A stretch of DNA of 59,700 bases from Planctomycetota bacterium. Lineage in GTDB: Bacteria; Planctomycetota; UBA8742; UBA2392. The stretch spans positions 1 through 59,700 of the forward strand of contig JAMQHL010000052.1 of NCBI GenBank assembly GCA_025993795.1, given 5' to 3'. The position numbers and the translations under genes were made by a program. Each line of letters begins with the position of its first letter. Position 1 is the first letter of the stretch. Of this stretch, positions 44,613-53,538 are shown piece after piece. Below the pieces are notes generated by a model that was not told the origin of the DNA, did not search any database, and saw only the letters and a list, made by a program, of their open reading frames with translations.

Positions 44613-45077
44613 TTACTCGTCGGTGACCGACTTGGCAAACGCCTCGGCCTTTTCCGCCAACTTGCCTTCGTCTTCGCCGATCACGAGCACCAGCAGGTCG
44701 GCAGGGCCGTCGCCGTAGGTCGGCTGCGCGAACCAGACGGCGTCGCGGACAGCCTCTTCCAGGGAGTCCTCAGGCTCGCCGCTGGTCATCATCTCGGCGT
44801 CGGGGTCTTTCTTCAGTTGGTAATCGACGATTGCCCTGTCGAACACGTCGTGCAGCTTTCGGGTGCGCTTGCCGCCGGCAAACAGCGTCGCCCACGCACA
44901 GCCGCTTTCCAGCAGGCGTTTGGCGATCTTGGAGTAGTCTTTCAAGGCGATTTCGTCGCCGGCGACAACAATCAAGGCGCCAAAAGGCGCAGCAGGCATG
45001 GACTCAATTTCAGAGTCCAAAGCCTCCAGCGAAGCCACAGCAAACTTGCGCTTGTTTTTGGTCTCGCCAGTGCGCAT
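44613..45077 (-). CDS. Hypothetical soluble protein
   Basis: 154 residues, no signal peptide. An alpha/beta arrangement is suggested: strand GALIVVAGDEI, helix KIAKRLLESGC, strand AWATLFAGG, helix HDVFDRAIVDYQL and a closing strand DLLVLVIGED. This could be a small Rossmann-like domain. The fold and role are not recognised. It lies 47 nt upstream of the UPF0316 gene on the same strand. Confidence 0.6.
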   Translation of the reverse strand: MRTGETKNKRKFAVASLEALDSEIESMPAAPFGALIVVAGDEIALKDYSKIAKRLLESGCAWATLFAGGKRTRKLHDVFDRAIVDYQLKKDPDAEMMTSGEPEDSLEEAVRDAVWFAQPTYGDGPADLLVLVIGEDEGKLAEKAEAFAKSVTDE

Positions 45078-45168
45078 GAAGGCATTGTATCTGCATGAGG
45101 CACTCGCGCCAGAACAACGGGACGTGCTTGGGAGGCCAGTTCCCGCCGCTCCTCCGCATCAATCCACT

Positions 45169-45819
45169 CTATCTATACTTCGCATGCCAGCCGAGGAGGT
45201 ATATGTCCAAGTTCCGCGCTGTTGGTCGTAGTTTGTTCGTACGCCAACTGTCCGCCATTCGGGCGACCCTGCGACAGAAGTTCCAGTACTCCGGATCGAC
45301 GTCATCAATGCTTGAATTCGGAGCGTCGATACCGGTCCATGCTTTCCAGTCACGTCGTGCGATTGTCGCACTTGCGTAGGCGTCGTAGATGGGAACTACA
45401 GGCGCATGGAAGTGCAGATACTTCGAAGCAAAGGAACGCGGCACGACGTCATTCCGAGTTGCTCCATTGAGCAATTCGATCACCTTGCAGTGGCTCTTGC
45501 ACACTGCCTCAATGTTCGCCTTGGTCGGCTCGTCACCCAGCGTGCCGAGATCAGCGATTAGCGAGTCAAGTTGCCCGCTACACGAGAGAAATCTCTCTGC
45601 GATACTATCCATGCCGTTGTTTCCGGTCCCATCCGGGAGCGCATGCCGCTCAATTCCAGTCTGGTAGGAACGACCGATGAGATAGACTTTGGCATACACA
45701 TCCGCGCGGCTGGTGTGCTTCGAACTGGTTGTGCACAAGTCCGTAAGCACGGCATCCCACTTTTCGTACCGCTTCCAGCGCTCCCGGAACTCATCAAACT
45801 CAGACCAGTCACTTGGCAC
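45169..45819 (-). CDS. Hypothetical protein, possible HhH-like fold
   Basis: 216 residues from a GTG with GAGGAG 9 nt upstream; a TTG start eight codons earlier would overlap the aspartase-like gene's end. All-helical and soluble. The segment PRSFASKYLHFHAPVVPIYDAYA recalls small families in which a helix-hairpin-helix core is followed by a conserved Asp, as in DNA glycosylase-like proteins of unknown function, but this is only a resemblance. Base composition is visibly less GC-rich than its neighbours (codons such as TCA, AGT and AAG appear more often), hinting at acquisition by transfer. It follows the aspartase/fumarase gene by 13 nt on the same strand. Confidence 0.55.
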   Translation of the reverse strand: MPSDWSEFDEFRERWKRYEKWDAVLTDLCTTSSKHTSRADVYAKVYLIGRSYQTGIERHALPDGTGNNGMDSIAERFLSCSGQLDSLIADLGTLGDEPTKANIEAVCKSHCKVIELLNGATRNDVVPRSFASKYLHFHAPVVPIYDAYASATIARRDWKAWTGIDAPNSSIDDVDPEYWNFCRRVARMADSWRTNKLRPTARNLDIYLLGWHAKYR

Positions 45820-45832
45820 GTTTAGGCTCTCC

Positions 45833-47233
45833 TCACTCGTCAAACCCAGCCTGCGGGTAGCGTTTGGTCAGGTAGTTGATGTCGTAGTACTTCTTCTCCT
45901 GCTCGGGCGTGAAAATCTTGTGTTCTCGGATCAGCTCTTTCGGCGTCTTGCCTGTCGTCAGCGTCTCTTTGGCGATCTTGGCGCTGGCCTGGTAGCCGAT
46001 AATCGGGTTCAGCACCGTCACCAGCGCCTGGCTGGTCTCGAAGTAGGCTTTGCAGCGCTCTTCGTTCACTGTGCAGCCCGCGATGCTGTCTTCGGCGTAC
46101 ACCGGCAGGAAGTTGGCAAGCCAGTTCATGCTCCACAACATGCTGCACGCCATGGTCGGCATCATCACGTTCAGGTCGAGCTGCCCGCCCATGGCGCACA
46201 GGAAAACCGTGTGGTCATTGCCGAGCACCTGGTACAGCAACTGGTTCATCGCCTCCGGGTTACTCGGGTTGATCTTGCCCGGCATGATGCTGCTGCCCGG
46301 TTGAATCGGCTTCAACCGGAACTCATCCAGCCCCGTCGTTGGGCCGCATGACAGCAGACGTATGTCGTTGGTGATGCGCGTGAGTTCCACGGCCATCGTG
46401 CGGATCGCGGCGCTGAAGTTGTTGAACGCCCAGCGGCTGTTGATGGCTTCAAACGGGTCTTCGGGTTCGCGCACTTTCAAGCCCGTAAAGATGCGCAGAT
46501 ACTCGAAAGCCTTGGCGCGGTAGCCATCAGCGGTGTTCAACCCGCTTCCGATGGCGCTTCCGCCAAGGGCCAGTTCAAGCAGGTTGTCGGCGGCCTGCGC
46601 CAGGTTCTCGCGCACGTGGCGCACGCAGTTGCGCCAGCTCATGAACTCCTGCCCCAGCGTGATCGGCACGGCATCCTGCAGGTGTGTGCGGCCTGACTTG
46701 ATGATGTGCGCCCACGCTTTGCCCTTGGCTTCGCAGGCGTCCTGCACGGCCTTGAGTCCGGCATCAAGGCGCGGCCATGCCAGCAGCGCCGACAGGTGCA
46801 GATTGGTCGGCACGGTGTCGTTGGTGCTTTGGCCGTAGTTCACGTGGTCGTTGGGGTTGATCTTGAGGCCGGGTTCAAGCTGCATCGCGCGGTTGGCGAG
46901 CACCTCGTTCATGTTCATGTGGATGCTGGTGCCGGCACCGGCCTGGAACACGTCCACGACAAAGTGCTCGTGCAGCTTGCCGGCGATGATTTCGTCGGCG
47001 GCTTTGCCGATCGCCTCAGCCATCATGCGCTCAATGGCGCCGCAGTCGGCGTTGGCGAGCGCGCTGGCCTTCTTCTGGTACGCAAATGCTAGCAGCAGGT
47101 CCGGCAGGCTGCGGCCCGTCAAGCCGCTGACCGGAAAGTTGATGACAGAGCGCGCCGTGGACGCGCCATAAAGCGCGTCAGCAGGCACGGGCATTTCGCC
47201 CATCGAGTCTTTTTCGGTACGGTATTCAGTCAT
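45833..47233 (-). CDS. aspA: Aspartate ammonia-lyase (class II fumarase/aspartase family)
   Basis: 466 residues. The superfamily signature GSSIMPGKINPS with the mobile catalytic Ser loop is present, along with VFQAGAGTSIHMNMNEV, INPNDHVNYGQSTND and SGRTHLQDAVPITLGQEF. The NPNDHVN-x-x-QSTND wording fits aspartase better than fumarase (which usually has HPNDDVN-x-x-QSSND), and GGSAIGSGLN is intermediate; fumarase remains an alternative. The reaction is reversible loss of ammonia from aspartate to fumarate. ATG start with the conserved YRTEKDSMGEMPVP beginning. Confidence 0.85.
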   Translation of the reverse strand: MTEYRTEKDSMGEMPVPADALYGASTARSVINFPVSGLTGRSLPDLLLAFAYQKKASALANADCGAIERMMAEAIGKAADEIIAGKLHEHFVVDVFQAGAGTSIHMNMNEVLANRAMQLEPGLKINPNDHVNYGQSTNDTVPTNLHLSALLAWPRLDAGLKAVQDACEAKGKAWAHIIKSGRTHLQDAVPITLGQEFMSWRNCVRHVRENLAQAADNLLELALGGSAIGSGLNTADGYRAKAFEYLRIFTGLKVREPEDPFEAINSRWAFNNFSAAIRTMAVELTRITNDIRLLSCGPTTGLDEFRLKPIQPGSSIMPGKINPSNPEAMNQLLYQVLGNDHTVFLCAMGGQLDLNVMMPTMACSMLWSMNWLANFLPVYAEDSIAGCTVNEERCKAYFETSQALVTVLNPIIGYQASAKIAKETLTTGKTPKELIREHKIFTPEQEKKYYDINYLTKRYPQAGFDE

Positions 47234-47442
47234 GGCACACTCCGGTCAAAGTTCGTTGTGTGCGGACAATAGCGCGGGCCCGACGGTGGTGACAAGCGGG
47301 CATTGCAACGAGCGATTCAACGCAGAGACGACGTGGCAGCCTGCCTAGTTCTTGGCTTGCGTGGAGGCGTTCGATTGCCCCGACCTGCTGATGGCGACGG
47401 CTTGGCGGCTGCCATCTTCCGTACTTGCCGCGCGAGGTTTCT
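47234..47442. other. Gap between aspA and the RidA gene
   Basis: About 210 nt upstream of the leftward aspA gene; it should contain its promoter, but no -35/-10 pair stands out. An open frame crossing it on the minus strand is rich in Arg and His and overlaps RidA, so I do not call it. Confidence 0.3.
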
Positions 47443-47868
47443 TCATGCAGTCTCCCGGCGTGTTTGTACCGGGCCTGATTCGTTCGTTTCACGCGGAATC
47501 TCGGCGACGGCTTCGATTTCAATGCGCATCTGGGGCAGCGCGAGTTCTTTTACGCCGACGCAGGTTCTGGCCGGCATCGGCGGCTTGAAGAACTGTTTGT
47601 ACACGGCGTTCATGGCGCTGTAGTCCTTCATGTCGGTCAGGTACACGGTCACTTTGATCACGTTGTCCAAGCGCGCCCCGGCGGCCTCAAGCACACAGCT
47701 TAGATTCTGCAGCGACAGCCTTGTCTGCTCGGTGATGTTGGAGCCGGTGGTGTTTTTCTGCCCGGGCAGCATCGGCACCGTGCCGCTGGTGAAGATGAGG
47801 TTGCCGCTGCGGCGCGCCTGCGCGAGAATGGTCGGAAATGCGGGCGCCTTGTCGGTACGGATTTCCAT
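47443..47868 (-). CDS. ridA: RidA/YjgF family enamine/imine deaminase
   Basis: 141 residues. The YjgF fold motifs are present: IFTSGTVPMLPGQ, LSLQNLSCVLEAAGARLDNVIKVTVYLTDMKDYSAMNAVYKQFF and a C-terminal PARTCVGVKELALPQMRIEIEAVAEIP with the substrate Arg and the IEIEAVA strand. RidA releases ammonia from reactive 2-aminoacrylate-type enamines. GAGGGG lies 6 nt before the ATG. About 15 extra residues follow the fold. It is divergent from efp. Confidence 0.92.
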   Translation of the reverse strand: MEIRTDKAPAFPTILAQARRSGNLIFTSGTVPMLPGQKNTTGSNITEQTRLSLQNLSCVLEAAGARLDNVIKVTVYLTDMKDYSAMNAVYKQFFKPPMPARTCVGVKELALPQMRIEIEAVAEIPRETNESGPVQTRRETA

Positions 47869-47880
47869 GCAAACCCCTCG

Positions 47881-47909
47881 TTGACACATGCCTTCAACAC
47901 CGCTATTTC
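47881..47909 (+). promoter_or_regulatory. Sigma-70-type promoter upstream of efp
   Basis: TTGACA (47881-47886) is followed by 17 nt and TATTTC (47904-47909). The -35 is a perfect consensus; the -10 matches 4 of 6. It lies 28 nt before the efp GTG and in the gap divergent to ridA. Confidence 0.6.
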
Positions 47910-47936
47910 TAGCGACTTGACTTACGGAGACAAAGC

Positions 47937-48500
47937 GTGCTCAAGGCCACCGACCTTCGCAAGGGCAAGATCATCAAGATGGATGGCAAGCTCGTGCGCA
48001 TCACCGACTTTCAACACATTACGCCGGGCAACTGGCGCGGCATCGTCCAGATCAAGTTCAAGGACATTATCACCGGCAACGGCAGCCAGAAGCGCGTCAG
48101 CCCGGAAGACAAGTTCGAAGACGTGTTTCTCGACAACCGCAAGATGTCCTACCTGTACAAGTCCGGCGACAAGTACGTGTTCATGGACAACGAGACGTTT
48201 GAGCAGCCGGAGCTTGCCGATGACGTTGTCGGCGACTCGGCCAGCTACCTGAAGGAAAACGACGAGTGCAACATCTACTTCTATGAAGGCGAAGTCGTTT
48301 CGCTGGAACTGCCGCCGAACGTTGTGCTCAAGATTACCTACACCGAGCCAGGCGTGCGCGGCGACACAGTCCAGAACGTCACCAAGCCGGCAACCCTTGA
48401 GACAGGCCTTGAAATCAAAGTTCCGAACCACATTCACCAGGGCGATATGGTCCGGGTGGACACCCGAACCGGTGAGTTTGTGGAAAGAGTCAACCTGTAG
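47937..48500 (+). CDS. efp: Translation elongation factor P
   Basis: 187 residues, three-domain EF-P of normal length; relieves stalling at polyproline. The domain I loop reads TPGNWRGIVQIKFK: the residue at the modified position (Lys34 in E. coli, between PG and the next strand) is Asn32, so neither beta-lysylation nor aminobutylation at that site is possible. Domains II/III are standard (FLDNRKMSYLY, VKLELPPNVVLKITYTEPGVRGDT-like, GLEIKVPNHIHQGDMVRVDTRTGEFVERV). GTG start with GGAG 7 nt before. A sigma-70-like promoter and a strong terminator frame it as a single-gene unit. Confidence 0.96.
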   Translation: MLKATDLRKGKIIKMDGKLVRITDFQHITPGNWRGIVQIKFKDIITGNGSQKRVSPEDKFEDVFLDNRKMSYLYKSGDKYVFMDNETFEQPELADDVVGDSASYLKENDECNIYFYEGEVVSLELPPNVVLKITYTEPGVRGDTVQNVTKPATLETGLEIKVPNHIHQGDMVRVDTRTGEFVERVNL

Positions 48501-48521
48501 GCGCCGGGCGAAACATTTCAT

Positions 48522-48547
48522 CGGGGCGGCGCGACGGCGCCGCCCCG
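48522..48547 (+). terminator. Rho-independent terminator behind efp
   Basis: CGGGGCGGCGC-GACG-GCGCCGCCCCG forms an 11-bp perfect stem with a 4-nt loop, followed by CCTGTTTTG, 21 nt after the efp stop. Confidence 0.8.
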
Positions 48548-48637
48548 CCTGTTTTGACCGTAAGCGAATGAGGGCTCCGAAGTCTCGTTATTCACGCACG
48601 CTTTCCCCCGGCCAAGCCCGGTACAGAATGTCCCGCC

Positions 48638-49993
48638 ATGGATGCCCCGACAGCCGAGCCATCGCCGAAAGAACAGACCGCTGGCAGCAGTCGCCCGGAC
48701 CGCTTCACGCTGTCGCGCGGCATCGAGCAGCGCACATTCCGGCAAGCCGCATTTGCCAGCGCGGGCGAAGGCCTGACCCAGGGCCTGATGAGCCTGAATG
48801 CGTACGTGGCCATCAAGAGCATGGGTGCCCTGGAAGCGGGCTATGAACGAGAAGTCGCCACCCTGATCACCATGCTGCCGTCCGTGGCAATGCTGTTTGC
48901 GACGGCCTATGACGCGGGCCCGGCGGTTCGGGGCAAGCGTGGCTACTTTCTGTTTGCGGCCGGGCTCGGGCGCATGGTGTTCATCCTGGTGCCGCTGATT
49001 GTTCTGCTGCCCGGTATATCGCAGACGTTTGCGTTCGTGGCGCTGGTTGCATTCTCGGCGGTCATTTGCGCGGGCATTCCGCCGGCGCTGAACCAGCTTT
49101 GGGGGGCGAACTACATTCCGGCTTCGCGCGGCCGGCGGTTTGCGTGGAACAGCAGCCTGAGCATGCTGATGGTGATGACGGGCGCGTTTGTTGCCGGGCG
49201 CTTTCTGGATTCTGAGCCCGTAATCGCGGGCTATGGCAACCACGTTATCCTGTACCCGATTGCCGCCGTGTCTGGCGCGCTTGCACTGCTGGGCTTTCAT
49301 GCGATCCGGATGCGCTATGCGCACGCGGCCCCGGTGCGTGAGCGCGGGTTCTTTGCCAGGCTGAAAGACAGCTATGGCCGGGCCTGGTCGCTGCTCAAGA
49401 ACGACAAGCACTTCCGTGCCTATGAGCTGGGTTTCTTCATTTACGGCATCGCGTTCATGATGATGATGCCGGCGATCCCTGTGCTGTTCGCCAGCTATCT
49501 GCAAGCCGACTACGGCGAGTTTACCCGCGCCACCGTCGTGACTACGCAGCTGACGCTGATGGTGATGGCGCCGGTAGTTGCCTGGTTGTCCATTGGCCGC
49601 CGCGTCACGTTGGTGACGGCGGCTGCCTTCAGTTCACTTGCGGTCTTCCCGGTGATGATGATGGTCGCGGCCTACACACGCGACGTCATGTTCGCCTACC
49701 TGGCGTTCGTCGTATTCGGGCTGGCGATGAGCGGCGTTCACTTCGTCTGGAACCTTGGGGCGCTGGCATTCGCGCGGCAAAGCAACTCGCTGGCATACAC
49801 CAGCACACATGCCGGCATGGTGGGCCTGCGCGCGCTGGTTGGTTTCCCGCTGGGGTATGTGCTGATGAAGCTGTTTGAAAACACGCTGCTGCCCGTGTTC
49901 GTGACGGCGTCGTGCATGCTGTTGATCGCCACGGTCGTGATTCTGCGGCTTGACCGCCGCATGGTCTCGCAGGGCCTGAACCCGATTGCCTGA
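48638..49993 (+). CDS. Major facilitator superfamily transporter
   Basis: 451 residues with about 10-12 membrane helices split by a central cytoplasmic loop (HAAPVRERGFFARLKDSYGRAWSLLKNDKHFRAYELG), the MFS two-bundle layout. The first 40 residues are hydrophilic and probably cytosolic. The A-loop Gly/Asp-Arg signature is weak, and no substrate can be inferred. The stop is separated by one base from the stop of the convergent lipoprotein gene. Confidence 0.85.
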   Translation: MDAPTAEPSPKEQTAGSSRPDRFTLSRGIEQRTFRQAAFASAGEGLTQGLMSLNAYVAIKSMGALEAGYEREVATLITMLPSVAMLFATAYDAGPAVRGKRGYFLFAAGLGRMVFILVPLIVLLPGISQTFAFVALVAFSAVICAGIPPALNQLWGANYIPASRGRRFAWNSSLSMLMVMTGAFVAGRFLDSEPVIAGYGNHVILYPIAAVSGALALLGFHAIRMRYAHAAPVRERGFFARLKDSYGRAWSLLKNDKHFRAYELGFFIYGIAFMMMMPAIPVLFASYLQADYGEFTRATVVTTQLTLMVMAPVVAWLSIGRRVTLVTAAAFSSLAVFPVMMMVAAYTRDVMFAYLAFVVFGLAMSGVHFVWNLGALAFARQSNSLAYTSTHAGMVGLRALVGFPLGYVLMKLFENTLLPVFVTASCMLLIATVVILRLDRRMVSQGLNPIA

Positions 49994-49994
49994 G

Positions 49995-50891
49995 CTACTT
50001 GTTGGCTGCCTGGTACTTTTCAAGCCGTTCCATGTACAGCGGGCCCCAAGGGTCGCCGTCGCCTACCTCGAAGTCCGTCCAGTCCTGGTGTGCCTTGTCG
50101 AGCTTGGCCTGGTCTTCGGGTGTCAGGATGCGGCTGATGTTCTCGCGGTTGCGCTTCTTGACATCGTTGATCGCATCCCAGTACGAGCGGCCCTGGGCAT
50201 CGCCCGGGATCTTCTGCAATGACAGTTCGCCGACCAGCTTCATGAACTCGGCGTTCTCGCCCTTGCCGCCCTGCACGCGCAGGATGGTGTCGATCAGTTC
50301 TTCGGCCATGTTGCGACCGTCAGCGGTTGGCACTTCCAAGGTTTCAAGAATGCCTTTCTTGGCGTCCAGGATCTCCTGGCGGATCATGTCCTTCTCGGCC
50401 TGGCTGATGCTCAGGCGGTCCATCGCCTGCTTCAGGTCCTTGGTGGGCGCGCTTTCGGCAATCTTCCTGGCTGTGAGCTCAGCGACTTTCTCTTCATTAA
50501 TCTCGCCACCGCCCGCAGCGACCTTTGCCAGCTCGTCCTGTACTGTCGCTGTCTCTTTTCGGGCGGCGTCAACTTGCCTTTCCAGTTCTGCGACCCTTTT
50601 TTGCGTCTCGGCCGAGTCGTCTTTGCCGGCGTTGGCTTCGAGCTCTGCCAGACGATCGGCGAGGGGCTTCTCACCCTCAAGTTTGACAGGCCCGATCTGG
50701 CCACGAAGCGCGTCAATCTCGTCCTGCAGCCGCTTGCTCTCGTCGTGGCGCTGCTTTTCACTGTCTTCAAGCTGGCGGCGCTGCGTGGCTACGCTGGCCT
50801 GCAGGCTGGCGATTTCGTCGGACTGGTCCTTACAACCGGGCACAAACAGCATAGCGGCGCCGGCAGCAGCCAATGCAAGCATTCGCGTCAT
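49995..50891 (-). CDS. Coiled-coil lipoprotein, unknown function
   Basis: 298 residues. Signal peptide with lipobox FVPGC (Cys20). Residues about 25-130 are strong coiled coil (LQASVATQRRQLEDSEKQRHD, LQDEIDALRGQIG, KRVAELERQVDAARKETATVQDELAKV). The C-terminal half is helical with MIRQEILDAKKGILETLE and NISRILTPEDQAKLDKAHQDW, which recalls the LTxEQ segments of CpxP/Spy-type periplasmic proteins; this is only a likeness. GGAG precedes the ATG. Envelope stress sensing or chaperoning is a guess. Confidence 0.72.
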   Translation of the reverse strand: MTRMLALAAAGAAMLFVPGCKDQSDEIASLQASVATQRRQLEDSEKQRHDESKRLQDEIDALRGQIGPVKLEGEKPLADRLAELEANAGKDDSAETQKRVAELERQVDAARKETATVQDELAKVAAGGGEINEEKVAELTARKIAESAPTKDLKQAMDRLSISQAEKDMIRQEILDAKKGILETLEVPTADGRNMAEELIDTILRVQGGKGENAEFMKLVGELSLQKIPGDAQGRSYWDAINDVKKRNRENISRILTPEDQAKLDKAHQDWTDFEVGDGDPWGPLYMERLEKYQAANK

Positions 50892-50971
50892 GGTACGCTC
50901 CGTGTGGGACTACCGGTTATTGTCACACTGCGGTCGATTCTTTCACGCAGGATCACGGTTTCTGCCCGCGA

Positions 50972-52897
50972 TTATTTGGATTCGGGCAGGGTCTCCGGTC
51001 TGTATTCGTGGTCGCGCAAATTCTCGGCACGGACGGACTTGATCTTGTCGCCCACGCGCAACTTGTCGGCAACATCCATTCCCTCAATAACGCGGCCCAC
51101 GACAAGATACTTGTTCTCGCTCAGGTTGATCACATTGGGCCCGTTCGAGACGCAGATGTAGAACTGACTGCCCTGGCTGTTCGGGTCCATGGATCGCGCC
51201 ATGGCAACCGTGCCGCGGAAGTGCTTGCGTTTGTTGTCTTCAAACTTCGTGCGATAGCCCGGGCTGCCGGTACCATCGCCTTTGGGACACCCGCCTTGTG
51301 CCACGAAGCTGGGTTCAACGCGGTGAAAGTTCAGCCCGTCGTAGAACTTCTTCTTAGTCAGGCTGACGAGCGATTTCACGGTGTTGGGCGCATCATCTTC
51401 GAACAGTTCGAACACGATCTTGCCCTTGTCGGTCTCGAGGACCAGGCGCGGGTTCTTCTTCTTGGCGTCTTCGGCCTGGTACTTCAGTTCGTCGGCCCAC
51501 TGCTCTTTGGCCTGCAACTGGAACTGCTGCAACTGCTGCATGCTGCCCAGTTGTTGCGGCGTCAGGAACTTGCGCTCTGACGTCAACAGGTCTTTGTACA
51601 CGTCTGCTGCCACGGCTGAGTCACCCTGTCGTTCCGCCAGTGCCGCCATCGCCATCTTCAGGTTCACTCGCAACGCGTCGTTCTTGGCAAGCCCTTCGTC
51701 GGCTTTGAGCTTGCCCAGAATCTCTGCGGCTTCTTTGGCATAGCCCCACGCGATGATGGCTTCGCACCACTCCATGCGCATGAACGCGGCAGTTTCGGCG
51801 CGACCTGTGCACAGGGGGGACTCGTCGATGATTTTGAAGTGCGCGAAGGCGTCCGCATCGCGGCCGGCTTGTAACAAAGCTTCAAGGTAATCTTTGTGGG
51901 TGCGTGACTGGCCGGGGCATGCATCGAGGTAGCTCTTGAGGTGAGGCAGAAAGTCCCGGTCGATGCCTTCAATGCCCTGCGCGCCTGCCTGCCGCGAGAG
52001 CAGGTAGGTGAGGTAGTGGCTCCACAGATGTTCGGGGTAATCGGTGCGTGCCTTGAGAAGGTCTTTGAATACGCCAGCCGGGTCACGGGCCTGCAACTTG
52101 GCAAAGACACCCTTCATGGATTCGTACATCGCCTTTTCGCGGTTGGTGTGGCGCTCGCGGGGGTCTTCATCCAGGTCTTCGAGCTCAGGCAGTTCTGACA
52201 GCTTGAACGTGAGCATGCTCTTGGGGGCGTTGGCGGGGTTTTGCGCGTCCAGGCCGACGGGGAACGTCGCCATGCCGGCAAGGCTGCCCGCCGTAAGGCC
52301 TGCGCGCCACTCGTCAGACTGTGAGCCGGGTGTGTTGCCCGGCACCACGACGCGCCGCATGTCGATGAACAGCGTTGCCGTGAAGTGGTCCCAATAGGCA
52401 ATCGAAGACGCTGCGGCAAACGAAGGTTCCTCGCCGATACGGCGTGGAGCCTCACCTTTGGCAAACGCTATCTCGCTTCGGAAGGGCGGCATGTTGCCGT
52501 CGCCGCCCGGCATCCAGACCGGGGACGGAAAGTATGACAGGTGCCGGCCATGCACACCGTCAACCGTGAGCGACAACGTGAAGGAAACGCCGCGGTCACG
52601 TCCGCCGTCGCCACCATGATAGGGGATGCGCACGTCCGCATCGACGCGCAGCAGTTCGTTCTGGCGGGCAAACGTGAGTGTTCCTTCGCCGCGCTCATAG
52701 GGGACCTTGAAGGTCAGCCCTTTGGCGGTCTTGTCGCCTTTGGGCGGCGTTTCGGCCCTGGGCTCTTCCTTTGCAGGTTGGTCCTGCGCCAGGGCAGGCC
52801 TGACCACGGCAGGCGCAACGGCGGTCATACAGGCAGCGACAAACGCTGCGGTCATTACGGCGCTGCACGCGCCCATGAGTTTGAGCTTGGTTTTCAC
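50972..52897 (-). CDS. Large secreted protein with C-terminal cyclophilin-type peptidyl-prolyl isomerase domain
   Basis: 641 residues. A signal-like segment (LMGACSAVMTAAFVAACMTAVAPAVV...ALAQ) precedes a Pro/Glu-rich linker. The middle of the protein has a beta-rich part (LSLTVDGVHGRHLSYFPS) and then helical, TPR-like stretches (FAKLQARDPAGVFKDLLKA, YLDACPGQSRTHKDYLEALLQAGRDADAFAHF). The C-terminal about 160 residues are cyclophilin: VLETDKGKIVFELFEDDAPNTV, FYDGLNFHRVEPSFVAQGG, GTVAMARSMDPNSQGSQFYI and NKYLVVGRVIEGMDV, with the Arg, Phe and Gln of the active site. GTG start with GGGAGGA upstream. Acts on folding in the periplasm (inference). Confidence 0.85.
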   Translation of the reverse strand: MKTKLKLMGACSAVMTAAFVAACMTAVAPAVVRPALAQDQPAKEEPRAETPPKGDKTAKGLTFKVPYERGEGTLTFARQNELLRVDADVRIPYHGGDGGRDRGVSFTLSLTVDGVHGRHLSYFPSPVWMPGGDGNMPPFRSEIAFAKGEAPRRIGEEPSFAAASSIAYWDHFTATLFIDMRRVVVPGNTPGSQSDEWRAGLTAGSLAGMATFPVGLDAQNPANAPKSMLTFKLSELPELEDLDEDPRERHTNREKAMYESMKGVFAKLQARDPAGVFKDLLKARTDYPEHLWSHYLTYLLSRQAGAQGIEGIDRDFLPHLKSYLDACPGQSRTHKDYLEALLQAGRDADAFAHFKIIDESPLCTGRAETAAFMRMEWCEAIIAWGYAKEAAEILGKLKADEGLAKNDALRVNLKMAMAALAERQGDSAVAADVYKDLLTSERKFLTPQQLGSMQQLQQFQLQAKEQWADELKYQAEDAKKKNPRLVLETDKGKIVFELFEDDAPNTVKSLVSLTKKKFYDGLNFHRVEPSFVAQGGCPKGDGTGSPGYRTKFEDNKRKHFRGTVAMARSMDPNSQGSQFYICVSNGPNVINLSENKYLVVGRVIEGMDVADKLRVGDKIKSVRAENLRDHEYRPETLPESK

Positions 52898-53075
52898 GGC
52901 GAAGAATCCTCCCGGCCTCCGGAAACAGTCTAGCTGAAACTGCGACATCCGTAACCACTGTGCCGCTTGGTACTTGTCCTAGTACGTCTGACTCGCTAGT
53001 TTCCCCCGGTCATCGGTTGCGAATCCCGGGGCGGACCGTGTGTGCCGCGCCTCGGGCGGATTAACCGGAGAGGTC

Positions 53076-53519
53076 ATGGACATCAAAGAGATCCATCGGC
53101 TCATCGAGCTGATGAACGAAAATGACTTGCTGGAACTTGAGCTGGTTGAGGACAGCAAGAAAATCCGACTCAAGAAAAAGTACGACGGCGGCCCGCGCAT
53201 GATCGCGGCGCCGATGGTTCCGCAGGCCGGTCCGGCACCGGCTCCGGTGGCGCATGCACCGGCGGGCCCTGCTGCCGGCACCATCGAGATCAAGAGCCCC
53301 ATGGTCGGCACCTTCTATCGTTCCAGCAGCCCGGAATCGCCTGCATATGTCGAAGAGGGCGACCAGGTCACCCCGGAATCGGCAGTCTGCATCGTTGAAG
53401 CCATGAAGGTCTTCAACGAGATCAAGGCCGAGATCGAGGGCACGATCGTTGCCATCCTGATTGAGAACGGCCAGACCGTCGAATACGGGCAGCCGATGTT
53501 TCTGGTGAAACCGGCTTAG
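53076..53519 (+). CDS. accB: Acetyl-CoA carboxylase biotin carboxyl carrier protein
   Basis: 147 residues. N-terminal helix (DIKEIHRLIELMNENDLLELELVEDSKKIRLKK), an Ala/Pro-rich linker, then the biotinyl domain with SPMVGTFYRSSSPE and the target Lys in CIVEAMKVFNEIKAE, the thumb and EAMKV motif typical of AccB rather than of PccA-type carriers. GGAGAGG precedes the ATG. accC follows 19 nt later. Confidence 0.96.
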   Translation: MDIKEIHRLIELMNENDLLELELVEDSKKIRLKKKYDGGPRMIAAPMVPQAGPAPAPVAHAPAGPAAGTIEIKSPMVGTFYRSSSPESPAYVEEGDQVTPESAVCIVEAMKVFNEIKAEIEGTIVAILIENGQTVEYGQPMFLVKPA

Positions 53520-53538
53520 CGCCTTGGGGCCGACGCGA

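Noticed and set aside
47226..47522. Leftward frame of 98 codons between aspA and ridA
   Set aside because: It overlaps both neighbours and is rich in Arg and His with no family resemblance.
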